This document shows positions 1 through 7,243 of a DNA stretch of 50,992 nt, piece after piece. Position 1 is the first letter of the stretch; each line of letters starts with the position of its first letter. Both the position numbers and the translations under genes were made by a program. This DNA comes from Anaerolineales bacterium (lineage in GTDB: Bacteria > Chloroflexota > Anaerolineae > Anaerolineales > Villigracilaceae): NCBI GenBank assembly GCA_030680795.1, contig JAUXUL010000047.1:1-50992 (forward strand), given 5' to 3'. The notes below the pieces were generated by a model. That model was not told the DNA's origin and searched no databases. It saw only the letters and a program-made list of their open reading frames with translations.

Positions 1-672
1 AAGGCACTGGAAAGCGCCAGCACGGACAAGGATGCGCCCGAATATGCCTGCATCAAGGAATTACTGCGTGTCGTGGACGAATACATCCCCGAACCGAAGC
101 GCGAAACAGACAAGCCCTTCATGATGACTGAGGAAGACGTGTTCACGATCAATGGACGTGGTACAGTTGTAACCGGACGTATTGACCGCGGCATTATCAA
201 GATCGGTGAGCCGATTGAGATCGTGGGTCTGCGCGAGACAAAGAATTCGGTTGTGACGGGTGTGGAGATGTTCCACAAGCAGTTGGATGAAGGTATGGCA
301 GGCGATAATGTTGGTTTGCTGCTGCGTGGTATCGAGCGCGAGGATGTCGAGCGCGGGCAAGTGCTTGCCAAGCCGAAGTCGATCACGCCGCACAAGAAAT
401 TTCTTGCGGAAGTGTATGTGTTGAAGAAGGAAGAAGGCGGACGACACAAAGCCTTCTTCAGCGGCTATCGTCCGCAGTTCTACATTCGCACGATGGATGT
501 GACGGGTGATATTACCCTGCCAGAAGGCGTGGAAATGGTCATGCCTGGCGACAATGTGAACTTGACAGTTGAGTTAATCGTGCCTGTGGCTCTTGAGCAG
601 GGTTCCAAGTTCGCCATTCGTGAAGGCGGTCTGACCGTCGGCGCGGGTGTCGTGACCAAGATCAGCGAGTAA
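1..672 (+). CDS. tuf: Elongation factor Tu, C-terminal part (5' end outside window)
   Basis: This is the last 223 codons of EF-Tu, the GTPase that delivers aminoacyl-tRNA to the ribosome. The frame is open from base 1, so the gene starts upstream of the window and the GTP-binding domain is largely missing. The visible part covers domains 2 and 3: a segment with [13 protein letters not shown], then DNVGLLLRG and [10 protein letters not shown], then the domain 3 signatures [19 protein letters not shown] and [15 protein letters not shown]. The end, VVTKISE, is typical of the family. It leads a translation/transcription cluster (rpmG, tRNA-Trp, secE, nusG), a common bacterial order. Identification is secure; only the 5' end is unknown. 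Confidence 0.98.
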   Translation, partial: KALESASTDKDAPEYACIKELLRVVDEYIPEPKRETDKPFMMTEEDVFTINGRGTVVTGRIDRGIIKIGEPIEIVGLRETKNSVVTGVEMFHKQLDEGMAGDNVGLLLRGIEREDVERGQVLAKPKSITPHKKFLAEVYVLKKEEGGRHKAFFSGYRPQFYIRTMDVTGDITLPEGVEMVMPGDNVNLTVELIVPVALEQGSKFAIREGGLTVGAGVVTKISE

Positions 673-692
673 TTAGAAAGTAAGGTTTAAAG

Positions 693-863
693 ATGGCTTC
701 CAAGAAGAAAGATGTCCGCCCGGTTATTACACTTCAATGTAACGACTGCAAAGAGCGGAATTACACCACCGAGAAAAATCGCCGCAACGATCCGAATCGG
801 TTGGAGTTTAACAAATACTGTTCGCGTTGTCGGAAACACACACAACATCGCGAGACCAAGTAA
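693..863 (+). CDS. rpmG: 50S ribosomal protein L33
   Basis: This 56-residue protein is a zinc-type L33 of the large ribosomal subunit. It has two Cys-x2-Cys pairs (QCNDCK and YCSRCR), with the usual [11 protein letters not shown] stretch between them and a basic KHTQHRETK tail. The ATG lies 20 nt after the tuf stop. The spacing and order tuf-rpmG-tRNA-Trp-secE-nusG support the call. The cysteine form is the zinc-binding (C+) version; a cysteine-free paralogue might exist elsewhere in the genome, which cannot be seen here. Confidence 0.95.
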   Translation: MASKKKDVRPVITLQCNDCKERNYTTEKNRRNDPNRLEFNKYCSRCRKHTQHRETK

Positions 864-949
864 TAATATTAGTCGGGTAGTCGTTAGTCAAGTAAGTTGG
901 ATGGTTTTTGACTAAAAGACCAAAGACAAGTAGACTATCTGACTAACCT

Positions 950-1022
950 AGGCCAGTAGCTCAATTGGCAGAGCACTCGTCTCCAACACGAGGGGTTGTG
1001 GGTTCAATTCCTGCCTGGCCTG
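950..1022 (+). tRNA. tRNA-Trp (anticodon CCA)
   Basis: A complete cloverleaf can be drawn. The acceptor stem AGGCCAG (950-956) pairs with CTGGCCT (1015-1021), with discriminator base G at 1022. The anticodon stem CTCGT/ACGAG encloses the loop CTCCAAC with anticodon CCA at 983-985. The T loop TTCAATT is present. The 3' CCA is not encoded (the following bases are CCT). It sits between rpmG and secE, a known position for tRNA-Trp in many bacteria. Confidence 0.96.
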
Positions 1023-1082
1023 CCTGTAGCACCGCCGCATCACGCGGCGTTCTAGCCGTAAAAACAAAGAAGGAGTATTGCC

Positions 1083-1301
1083 TTGGCTGAGAAAGCAAAG
1101 AAAGTCAAGAAAAGCGAAAACGCTGTTCAGCGTTACTACCGTGAAACATCGGGAGAGCTTCGCAAAGTAAGCTGGCCTACATGGCCCGAAGCAAAGCGCC
1201 TGACAGGACTTGTTCTGCTTGTGATGGTTGTCGTTGGAATCTTCCTATCGGGTATGGATTATTTCGCCGGTGAGTTGCTGGGTTTGGTACTTGGCATTTA
1301 G
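1083..1301 (+). CDS. secE: Preprotein translocase subunit SecE
   Basis: This 72-residue protein is the small single-span SecE subunit of the SecYEG translocon. The Lys-rich N-terminus is followed by the conserved amphipathic helix ending in GELRKVSWPTWPEA, then one membrane segment (about residues 41-64). It starts at TTG, with AAGGAG about 9 nt upstream; no ATG is available in a suitable place. It is followed after 17 nt by nusG, the standard secE-nusG pair. The length fits the one-TM bacterial form. Confidence 0.95.
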   Translation: MAEKAKKVKKSENAVQRYYRETSGELRKVSWPTWPEAKRLTGLVLLVMVVVGIFLSGMDYFAGELLGLVLGI

Positions 1302-1318
1302 TTTGAATTGAGGATTTG

Positions 1319-2011
1319 ATGGATTTACCGGAACCACAAGAGCAAATCGAACAGGTTACGACGGATAAAAAAGCCGAGGAGCAAATCGCGCCTGCGGATG
1401 ATAGCGCTTCCTCTTCGGACTTGAAACCTGCTCCCAGCTCCGAGACAAAGATTCCCACCGATCTGCCTCCCGTTGAGGCGGTTGTTGAGGGTCCTGCCTG
1501 GTACGTGATCCATTGTTATTCAGGTTATGAAAACAAAGTGCGTCACAACCTTGAACAACGCATCGAGACTATGGGCATGAAAGACAGAATCTTTGATGTT
1601 GTGATTCCGACCCAGGAAGAGATCGAAGTCAAAGATGGCAAGCGCCGCACGGTGGAACGTCACATTTTCCCCGGCTATGTGCTTGTGAACCTGGCACTTT
1701 CTGAAGAATCCTGGTATGTGGTTCGCAACACACCCGGTGTAACAGGTTTCGTTGGTATGGGAAATAACCCCACGCCCTTACGTCCGGAAGAAGTGGCGCA
1801 GATCGTCAAACGCATGGAGGCCGAAGCGCCCACAGTCAAAGTCACTTTCAAAGTTGGCGAGCGTGTCCGAATTGTGGATGGGCCCTTCAACGATTTTCGC
1901 GGCATGGTTGCCGAGATCGATATGGATCGAACGAAGGCGCGTGTCATGGTGAGTTTCTTTGGACGCGAAACGCCGGTTGAATTGGATTTCTTGCAGGTTG
2001 AGAAAGCGTAA
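1319..2011 (+). CDS. nusG: Transcription termination/antitermination protein NusG
   Basis: This is a NusG of about 230 residues, an RNA polymerase-binding factor that couples transcription to Rho and to the ribosome. The NGN domain starts at WYVIHCYSGYENKV (about residue 61) and includes HIFPGYVLV and TPGVTGFVG. The KOW domain near the C-terminus has FKVGERVRIVDGPF and ends with VSFFGRETPVELDF. An acidic, Ser/Pro-rich extension of about 55 residues precedes the NGN domain; such extensions occur in some phyla. I place the start at ATG 1319 because GAGGA at 1309-1313 is well spaced for it; TTG 1316 is also in frame. rho lies further along this window at 37450-38730. Confidence 0.95.
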   Translation: MDLPEPQEQIEQVTTDKKAEEQIAPADDSASSSDLKPAPSSETKIPTDLPPVEAVVEGPAWYVIHCYSGYENKVRHNLEQRIETMGMKDRIFDVVIPTQEEIEVKDGKRRTVERHIFPGYVLVNLALSEESWYVVRNTPGVTGFVGMGNNPTPLRPEEVAQIVKRMEAEAPTVKVTFKVGERVRIVDGPFNDFRGMVAEIDMDRTKARVMVSFFGRETPVELDFLQVEKA

Positions 2012-2079
2012 GTAATGTGATGCCGAAGCGGCCTCCAAAATAAATTAGACAGTAACAGGCCTCGCGTAGGTCTGATGCG

Positions 2080-2114
2080 GTGGGAGGGTCTCCCAAATGA
2101 CCCGCTAATACCAC
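2080..2114 (+). promoter_or_regulatory. Putative ribosomal protein L1 binding site (operator) upstream of rplK
   Basis: The RNA can fold as an outer stem GTGG (2080-2083)/CCAC (2111-2114), an asymmetric internal loop GA/GCTAATA, an inner stem GGGTC (2086-2090)/GACCC (2099-2103) and an 8-nt loop. This resembles the L1 operator that mimics the 23S rRNA L1 site and lets L1 repress L11-L1 translation. It ends 17 nt before rplK. A second copy with compensatory changes lies before rplA. Confidence 0.75.
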
Positions 2115-2131
2115 GAAGGAGTTAAGTCATA

Positions 2132-2557
2132 ATGGCAAAGAAGTTAAAAGCAATCGTTCGTCTTCAGCTCGAGGCTGGCAAGGCCAATCCTGCGCCTCCG
2201 GTTGGGCCCGCGCTGGCAAGCCATGGTATTAACATCATGGCGTTCTGTAAGGAATACAATGCGCGTACATCCAATCGTCCGGGTGAGGTTCTTCCCGCGG
2301 AAATCACCATTTATAGCGATGGTTCATTTACCTTTGTACTTCGTACCCCGCCTGCCGCAGTTTTGCTTCGCAAAGCTGCAAAGGTTGAGAAGGGCTCCGG
2401 CGTGCCGAACAAGGAAAAGGTCGGCAAGGTGACTCGCGCTCAGGTGAAGGAAATCGCTGAATTGAAAATGAAAGACCTCAACGCGATCAGTCTTGAAGGC
2501 GCAATGAAGCAGGTTGAAGGCACAGCCCGTTCGATGGGTATTACAATAACCGACTAA
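2132..2557 (+). CDS. rplK: 50S ribosomal protein L11
   Basis: This 141-residue protein is L11, which binds the GTPase-associated region of 23S rRNA together with L10/L12. The family signatures are clear: [21 protein letters not shown] near the N-terminus and [21 protein letters not shown] in the rRNA-binding C-terminal domain, ending in [15 protein letters not shown] lies upstream of the ATG, right after the putative L1 operator. The length is standard. It forms an operon with rplA and is probably repressed by L1 at the leader. Confidence 0.97.
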   Translation: MAKKLKAIVRLQLEAGKANPAPPVGPALASHGINIMAFCKEYNARTSNRPGEVLPAEITIYSDGSFTFVLRTPPAAVLLRKAAKVEKGSGVPNKEKVGKVTRAQVKEIAELKMKDLNAISLEGAMKQVEGTARSMGITITD

Positions 2558-2561
2558 TTTT

Positions 2562-2597
2562 GTGGGAGGGTGGCAGCATGCCATCCGCTTGCACCAC
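2562..2597 (+). promoter_or_regulatory. Second putative L1 binding site, between rplK and rplA
   Basis: This repeats the architecture of the site at 2080-2114: outer stem GTGG (2562-2565)/CCAC (2594-2597), internal loop GA/GCTTGCA, inner stem GGGTGGCA (2568-2575)/TGCCATCC (2579-2586) and a GCA loop. The inner stems differ in sequence but keep pairing, which supports a conserved RNA fold. The Shine-Dalgarno GGAGG of rplA (2598-2602) starts right after the outer stem. Confidence 0.7.
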
Positions 2598-2607
2598 GGA
2601 GGAAAAA

Positions 2608-3321
2608 ATGACCAAACACGGAAAAAAATATACAGCGGCGGCCGCCAAAGTTGATATTGATAAGGTATATTCCGCCCGCGAAGCAGTTGCACTTGCAAAA
2701 GAAACCTCGATTACCAAATTCGATGCAACCGTTGAAGTTCATATGCGAACTACGCTTGATTCACGTCAGGCGGATCAGCAATTACGGGATGTAGTTGTAC
2801 TTCCTCACGGACTCGGTAAGATGGTGCGCGTGCTCGTTTTCGCTTCAGGCGAAGGCGCAGTTGCCGCTCGTGCGGCTGGCGCTGACCTGGTTGCGGATGA
2901 TGATGAGACGATGAAGAAGATCGAAGGCGGCGCGCTTGATTTTGATGTCGCCATCTCCACACCTGATGCGATGGGTAAGGTGGGCCGCCTGGGTCGTGTG
3001 CTTGGTCCGCGCGGACTGATGCCGAACCCGAAGGCCGGCACAGTGGTTGCTCCGCAGGATATGGAGCGTGCGATCAAGGAAGCCAAGGCGGGACGTGTGG
3101 AGTTCCGCCTCGATAAGACCAATAATATTCACGTTTCAATCGGTAAGGTCTCTTTCACTGCCGAGAAACTTTACGAGAACTACATGACTTTGGTGGATGC
3201 GGTAAATAAATCCCGCCCATCGGGTGCGAAGGGTAACTTCGTGAAACGCATCACCCTCACCACCACCATGGGACCTGGCGTGAAAACAGATCCCAATGAA
3301 CATATGCAAGGTGCCGAGTAG
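2608..3321 (+). CDS. rplA: 50S ribosomal protein L1
   Basis: This 237-residue protein is L1, the mobile stalk protein of the large subunit near the E site and the likely repressor of its own operon. Family signatures include VVLPHGLGK, the nearly invariant [21 protein letters not shown] segment (about residues 130-150), and the C-terminal GPGVKTD. I chose ATG 2608 because GGAGG at 2598-2602 is ideally spaced. The upstream in-frame extension would run through the operator hairpin and is not expected to be translated. The length matches the family (about 230). Confidence 0.97.
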   Translation: MTKHGKKYTAAAAKVDIDKVYSAREAVALAKETSITKFDATVEVHMRTTLDSRQADQQLRDVVVLPHGLGKMVRVLVFASGEGAVAARAAGADLVADDDETMKKIEGGALDFDVAISTPDAMGKVGRLGRVLGPRGLMPNPKAGTVVAPQDMERAIKEAKAGRVEFRLDKTNNIHVSIGKVSFTAEKLYENYMTLVDAVNKSRPSGAKGNFVKRITLTTTMGPGVKTDPNEHMQGAE

Positions 3322-3552
3322 AGATACTCGTTTATCCCCAAAATCCACTTCGCCGATGAAGGCGGGTGTCCCTCTTGGTCAGGTCTCAATACGTGCTTCG
3401 CACTACTTGATCTCCCTGTGGGACTTAATTTCCTGCTCAGGTGGAGACTGATAGAAAAATTCAGCGCAGTCGTGCTGATTCCCTGCGGGGACTAAAAGTC
3501 TTTGCCTGTGTAAGTGGCAAAGACTTTTAATTTGAAAGGAGGTGAATAACCA
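3322..3552 (+). promoter_or_regulatory. L10-type leader upstream of rplJ
   Basis: There are 231 nt without a gene between rplA and rplJ. The stretch at 3425-3446 (TTAATTTCCTGCTCAGGTGG and following bases) resembles the conserved core of the bacterial L10 leader, which is bound by the L10-L12 complex. Several G/C-rich arms lie upstream (around 3359-3370 and 3410-3425). It ends in a strong hairpin (separate entry) and the rplJ ribosome binding site. Regulation by L10(L12)4 is inferred from the family and position. Confidence 0.6.
3493..3534 (+). terminator. Attenuator-like hairpin in the rplJ leader
   Basis: A perfect 14-bp stem (3493-3506 with 3516-3529) encloses a 9-nt loop. It is followed by a short U-containing run (ATTTG), so as a terminator it is weak to moderate. 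It lies just before the AAAGGAGGTG ribosome binding site of rplJ (3535-3544). It could act as a partial terminator or attenuator setting rplJL levels relative to rplKA. Confidence 0.55.
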
Positions 3553-4086
3553 TTGGCAATTTCAAAGCAACGCAAGGAAGAAGTGCAGGCTCAGTATGCG
3601 GATTGGATCAAGCGTAGTGAAGCGGTGATTCTCGTGGAGTATACCGGCGCGACCATGAAGTCTATTAATTCAATTCGCGCGAAAGTCCGTGAATCGGGCG
3701 GTGAATTCCATATCGTTAAAAACACACTTGTCCGTCGTGTGTTTGCAGAGAGTGGCATGGAACTCCCCCAGGATTACCTGGTGAAGTCCACTGCAATCTC
3801 CTTTGCATTTACAGACCCTGCTTCCACCGCGAAAGCATTGACCGATGCAACCAAGGGCAATGAGTTCGTTAAAGTGAAAGGCGGTTTGATGGGCGGCAAA
3901 GCCCTCAACGCTTCACAGGTCAAGGCTCTTTCTGATCTACCGCCGTTGCCTGTTATGCGCGCAACATTGTTGGGTGTTTTGCAGGCTCCTGCCGGCAAAC
4001 TCGTTCGCACGCTCGCAGAACCCGCCCGCGGCCTCGCGGCTGTTATCAAGGCGCGTTCTGAAAGCGCACAGGCTGCTACAGCCTAG
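3553..4086 (+). CDS. rplJ: 50S ribosomal protein L10
   Basis: This 177-residue protein is L10, the base of the L7/L12 stalk. The N-terminal domain has the signatures EAVILVEYTGATMKSINSIR and GGEFHIVKNTLVRRVF, followed by FVKVKGGLMGGKAL. The Ala-rich C-terminal helix (PARGLAAVIKARSESAQAA) is the L12-docking part. Translation starts at TTG 3553 behind a strong AAAGGAGGTG site 8 nt upstream; no better ATG exists. It is paired with rplL 74 nt downstream, the normal order. Confidence 0.95.
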   Translation: MAISKQRKEEVQAQYADWIKRSEAVILVEYTGATMKSINSIRAKVRESGGEFHIVKNTLVRRVFAESGMELPQDYLVKSTAISFAFTDPASTAKALTDATKGNEFVKVKGGLMGGKALNASQVKALSDLPPLPVMRATLLGVLQAPAGKLVRTLAEPARGLAAVIKARSESAQAATA

Positions 4087-4160
4087 TTTTCAAATATTCA
4101 GCGAGTTTATCTCGCATAAAATATTCAAATTTCAATTTAATTAGCAAGGAGTGCTAAACA

Positions 4161-4538
4161 ATGTCTGACAAGCTCGCAAAATTCGTGGATGAATTATCCA
4201 CACTTTCCGTCCTGGAGGCGGCTGATTTGGTAAAAATGCTCGAAGAGAAGTGGGGCGTTTCCGCCGCCGCGCCTGTAGCGATGGCTGTTGCTGGCGGCGC
4301 CGCTGCGGCTGAACCTGTGGAAGAGAAGACCGAGTTCGATGTGGTCATCAAGGATCCCGGCGCCAAGAAGATTGACGTGATCAAGGTCATTCGTCAATTG
4401 ACCAGCCTCGGTCTCGGCGAAGCGAAGACCCTCGCTGAAACCGCCGGCGGAAAAGTCCTCACCGCTGTTGGCAAGGACGCCGCGACGGACGCCAAGAAGA
4501 AACTTGATGAGGCCGGCGCAAACGTCGTCGTCGAATAA
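4161..4538 (+). CDS. rplL: 50S ribosomal protein L7/L12
   Basis: This 125-residue protein is the acidic, multicopy stalk protein that recruits translational GTPases. The N-terminal dimerisation helix ([20 protein letters not shown]) is followed by an Ala/Gly-rich hinge with several AAP/GAAAA stretches. The C-terminal domain has the expected [32 protein letters not shown] and [27 protein letters not shown] precedes the ATG. It ends the ribosomal block and is followed by an intrinsic terminator. Confidence 0.97.
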   Translation: MSDKLAKFVDELSTLSVLEAADLVKMLEEKWGVSAAAPVAMAVAGGAAAAEPVEEKTEFDVVIKDPGAKKIDVIKVIRQLTSLGLGEAKTLAETAGGKVLTAVGKDAATDAKKKLDEAGANVVVE

Positions 4539-4561
4539 AGTTTCAAAACTCAGTAAAAACG

Positions 4562-4592
4562 AAGACGGCTCGCAGTAGCCGTCTTTGCATTT
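4562..4592 (+). terminator. Intrinsic terminator after rplL
   Basis: The stem AAGACGGCT (4562-4570) pairs with AGCCGTCTT (4577-4585) around a 6-nt loop and is followed by a T-rich tail (TGCATTT). It separates the ribosomal protein operon from the next promoter at 4627. Confidence 0.8.
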
Positions 4593-4626
4593 AAGTAAGG
4601 TAGTACCAATATCCTATACCAACTCG

Positions 4627-4655
4627 TTGACTTTTCTTCCAAGTTTCGCTATAAT
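4627..4655 (+). promoter_or_regulatory. Sigma-70 type promoter of the ubiquitin-like operon
   Basis: TTGACT (4627-4632) and TATAAT (4650-4655) are separated by exactly 17 nt, close to the housekeeping consensus. The start point would fall around 4661-4663, about 30 nt before the first gene. No other gene lies between this promoter and the E1 gene. Confidence 0.8.
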
Positions 4656-4664
4656 TGTATTAAT

Positions 4665-4675
4665 TGGTCTGACCA
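4665..4675 (+). promoter_or_regulatory. Putative GntR/FadR-type operator at the transcription start
   Basis: The perfect palindrome TGGTC-T-GACCA matches the TNGT-N3-ACNA pattern of FadR/PdhR/LldR-type GntR repressors and is flanked by A/T on both sides. It sits immediately downstream of the -10 box, where a bound repressor would block initiation. The first gene of the operon encodes a GntR-type winged helix, so autoregulation is the obvious hypothesis. Confidence 0.7.
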
Positions 4676-4691
4676 TAATACCACAGGAAAT

Positions 4692-6338
4692 ATGATGAAA
4701 ATTCAACCGATCGTCCACAAAACTTTAGCTGAAGCAGTTGCAGGGAAGTTGACTGCATCACTTCTGGATGGAAGCCTCCAGCCGGGCACTCAATTGCCGC
4801 CGGAGCGTGAATTGATCACCCGCTTTGGCATCAGCCGCACTACGTTACGCGAGGCGCTCAAAACCCTGGAGAAAAACGGGTTGGTAGAGTCACGGAAAAA
4901 TGTAGGATGGTTCGCTCTGCAAGTTGATCAGTCGAATATGACTCAGGCGCGGGAAATGGCCGGGCCGGCACGGCAGGCTGAACGTCTGGCACGAAACGAG
5001 CCTCCAACTGGACCTATTCGCCTGCCCATCGCGTCCGAGAAGCCGATCCACATCCCGAATTTGAGCAAAGATCGTCTCGGTACTTTTGAATTCATCTCGT
5101 GGTGGGATCGTGAGAAAGTCCAAAATGCGAAAGTGATGGTGATTGGTGCGGGGGCGCTGGGAAATGAAGTGATCAAGAACCTCGCGTTGATGGGCATTGG
5201 ACATATCTTTATTGTGGACTTTGACAAGATCGAAGCGGCCAATTTGAGTCGTTCGGTATTGTTTCGTGAGGCCGATAATAATCGCAGCAAAGCTGAGATT
5301 GCGGCTGCGCGGGCAAAATCGATCAACCCGGATGTGCATGTGCAGTATCTCAACGGCGACGTGACAACAAAACTTGGTCTTGGAATTTTCCGCCGCATGG
5401 ATGTGGTGATCGGGTGTCTTGATAACCGTGAAGCGCGACTCGCCGTGAATCGTTTTTGTTATTGGATGAACAAGCCGTGGGTGGATGGCGCGATCCAGGA
5501 ATTGCTTGGGCTCGTGCGTGTCTTTGTGCCGGGGCAGGGAGCCTGTTATGAATGCACACTCACTGAACAAGCCCTGAGAGATTTGTCGCTTCGCTATTCC
5601 TGTCCGTTACTGGCGCGTCAAAATATTTTGCTTGGCAAAGTGCCGACGACTCCAACCATCGCTTCGATCATCGGTGCGATGCAATCACAGGAAGCTTTGA
5701 AATTGATCAATAGTATACCGGTTGAACCCGGCAAAGTGACTCATTTTAACGGGATGGTCAACGAGATGCATACCACCGCATATTCGCCCCGCGAGGACTG
5801 CGAATCACACTGGACTTATGGTGATGTGACTGAACTACCGGCGCGTGCCGAGCGGACGACCCTTGACGACATCCTGCGTATTGCCTGCGCAGACCTTGGC
5901 TTGAATGCAGTGATCGAATTGGATCAGGAATTGGTCACGAAACTGGAGTGCAAGAATTGTCACACTGTGGAAGAAACTTTAAAACCGCTAAGCGAGGTGA
6001 CCTTTGAATCGGGTCATTGCTCGACATGTGGTGAATTACGTGAAGCCAGCATGACACATTTGATCACAGGCGAAGAAACATTTTTGCATCGAACATTGGT
6101 CAGCGTAGGTATGCCGCCGCTTCATATAATCCGCGCTCATAATGGTGTGGAATATCGTTTCTATGAATTAAGCGCTGACCTGCCGGATACTCTTCATTTT
6201 CGGGATTATGAGTCAACTATAAAGATAGAGGATAAAAAACAATCCCGTATTCGCATTAAGGACAAAATCCAGATAAAAGTTGTAAAAGATGCATCTGTTC
6301 TAAAAGTGCGTAGCAGCCGCGTCCGATTACGAGATTAG
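4692..6338 (+). CDS. GntR-type winged helix fused to a ubiquitin-activating E1-like (ThiF/MoeB family) enzyme
   Basis: This 548-residue protein probably adenylates the C-terminus of the ubiquitin-like protein encoded downstream. Residues 10-78 form a FadR-like GntR winged helix (LPPERELITRFGISRTTLREAL). Residues 130-345 are an E1/ThiF Rossmann domain: nucleotide loop GAGALG (152-157), DFD (176-178), NLSR with Arg187, and CLDN (242-245). Candidate zinc ligands are C285/C288 (CYEC) with C370/H373 (CESH). C304 in RYSCPL is a candidate catalytic cysteine, placed roughly where UBA3-like E1s have theirs. A further zinc ribbon has C420/C423 and C443/C446. The last 100 residues are basic and unassigned. 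ATG ATG at 4692 and 4695 are both possible; AGGA at 4685-4688 fits 4695 better. The fusion implies a modifier-activating enzyme that also binds DNA. Confidence 0.88.
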   Translation: MMKIQPIVHKTLAEAVAGKLTASLLDGSLQPGTQLPPERELITRFGISRTTLREALKTLEKNGLVESRKNVGWFALQVDQSNMTQAREMAGPARQAERLARNEPPTGPIRLPIASEKPIHIPNLSKDRLGTFEFISWWDREKVQNAKVMVIGAGALGNEVIKNLALMGIGHIFIVDFDKIEAANLSRSVLFREADNNRSKAEIAAARAKSINPDVHVQYLNGDVTTKLGLGIFRRMDVVIGCLDNREARLAVNRFCYWMNKPWVDGAIQELLGLVRVFVPGQGACYECTLTEQALRDLSLRYSCPLLARQNILLGKVPTTPTIASIIGAMQSQEALKLINSIPVEPGKVTHFNGMVNEMHTTAYSPREDCESHWTYGDVTELPARAERTTLDDILRIACADLGLNAVIELDQELVTKLECKNCHTVEETLKPLSEVTFESGHCSTCGELREASMTHLITGEETFLHRTLVSVGMPPLHIIRAHNGVEYRFYELSADLPDTLHFRDYESTIKIEDKKQSRIRIKDKIQIKVVKDASVLKVRSSRVRLRD

Positions 6339-6359
6339 GCGAGATAAACGGAACTTGAA

Positions 6360-7229
6360 ATGTCCATTCGTACAGTCACGATGAGTAACTCTTATTCTCC
6401 CGCGACCCGTCGCCCCGGTTTTTTTCAAAAACTGGTCGTTACATTGCTGTTTGTCGTCGGTATTGCAGGTTTTATGGCGCTGTTCAATGTTTACCAAAAG
6501 AACCTTTCTTCGTTTTGGATGACGGTCTTCGCGATCCTGAGTATTGGCCTGGCTTCTGGAGCTGCTTCTCGAATAACCTTTTACCAATGGTCAGGATTTA
6601 TACGTTTTTTTGTAATACTACTTGCCTTGCCATTGGGACTGTTTGTATTGGGTGTGCTTACAAACTGGCAGATGGGAATTGGTCCGCTGAATCCCTGGGC
6701 CAAAGGGATCATTCCTCAAGACGAACTGATTCAATTAGGTGGCGCGCTTCTCGTTGCAATCATCAGTCTGGAAGCGTGGTGGAAACCCCCGTTAAAAATT
6801 GAAGATGTGGCAGAAGTGCAGCGTTCATCAAGAAGCCGGGAACAAACGCCGGTAACAGCCGCCATGCAATCGGTCCAACCGAGGCGACAGGCTCACACTC
6901 AGGAAAGTTTGACGTACCTGCCAAAAAGAAATTCGCGCCTGAAGTTATTAAAAGCGAGCAAGGCTCGCAGCCATACGAATCCTGCAATTGATAAATTAAT
7001 TCTCACGCACACAGCGCAGCCAACCCGTTCGAGGCGTAAAAGTTTGTTCAACCGTAAACCAACTTTACAGGTCTCACTTTATGAAGAACATCGATGTCCG
7101 TTCTGCCTGGACGAGGTCAAGCGCAACGACCCGCGCGGTGTGAAGAAATGTGAGGTTTGCAATACATTGCATCATGCAGATTGTTGGGCGGTCACTGGTA
7201 TGTGCCAGGTGCCCCATTTAAATTCATGA
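6360..7229 (+). CDS. Membrane protein with C-terminal RING-like zinc domain (candidate E3)
   Basis: This 289-residue protein has about four membrane segments (roughly residues 21-43, 52-71, 78-101 and 124-140), a basic, Ser/Gln-rich linker, and a cysteine-rich C-terminus. The zinc domain has C246-x2-C249, C264-x2-C267, H271/H272 followed by C275-W, then C282 and H286. The order C-C, C-C, H-C, C-(H) resembles the C4HC3 RINGv/PHD class of treble-clef domains, with a final His instead of Cys. It lies between the E1 and E2 genes, so a membrane-anchored ligase (E3) role is the natural inference. No known substrate is visible. The gene starts 22 nt after the E1 stop and ends 15 nt before the E2 start. 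Confidence 0.72.
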   Translation: MSIRTVTMSNSYSPATRRPGFFQKLVVTLLFVVGIAGFMALFNVYQKNLSSFWMTVFAILSIGLASGAASRITFYQWSGFIRFFVILLALPLGLFVLGVLTNWQMGIGPLNPWAKGIIPQDELIQLGGALLVAIISLEAWWKPPLKIEDVAEVQRSSRSREQTPVTAAMQSVQPRRQAHTQESLTYLPKRNSRLKLLKASKARSHTNPAIDKLILTHTAQPTRSRRKSLFNRKPTLQVSLYEEHRCPFCLDEVKRNDPRGVKKCEVCNTLHHADCWAVTGMCQVPHLNS

Positions 7230-7243
7230 CGGAGGAATTCATT

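Noticed and set aside
2560-2607. Longer N-terminus of L1
   Set aside because: It would translate the operator hairpin and the ribosome site itself; family length and GGAGG support ATG 2608.
4890-5570. 226-codon open frame on the minus strand opposite the E1 gene
   Set aside because: It lies wholly opposite a well-supported enzyme gene, has no recognisable domain and low-complexity His/Arg-rich composition, typical of a shadow frame.
7157-7243. Longer upstream start for the E2 protein overlapping the RING gene
   Set aside because: The ribosome site GGAGG at 7231-7235 fits ATG 7244, and the ubiquitin-like fold begins there; the extension has no conserved pattern.
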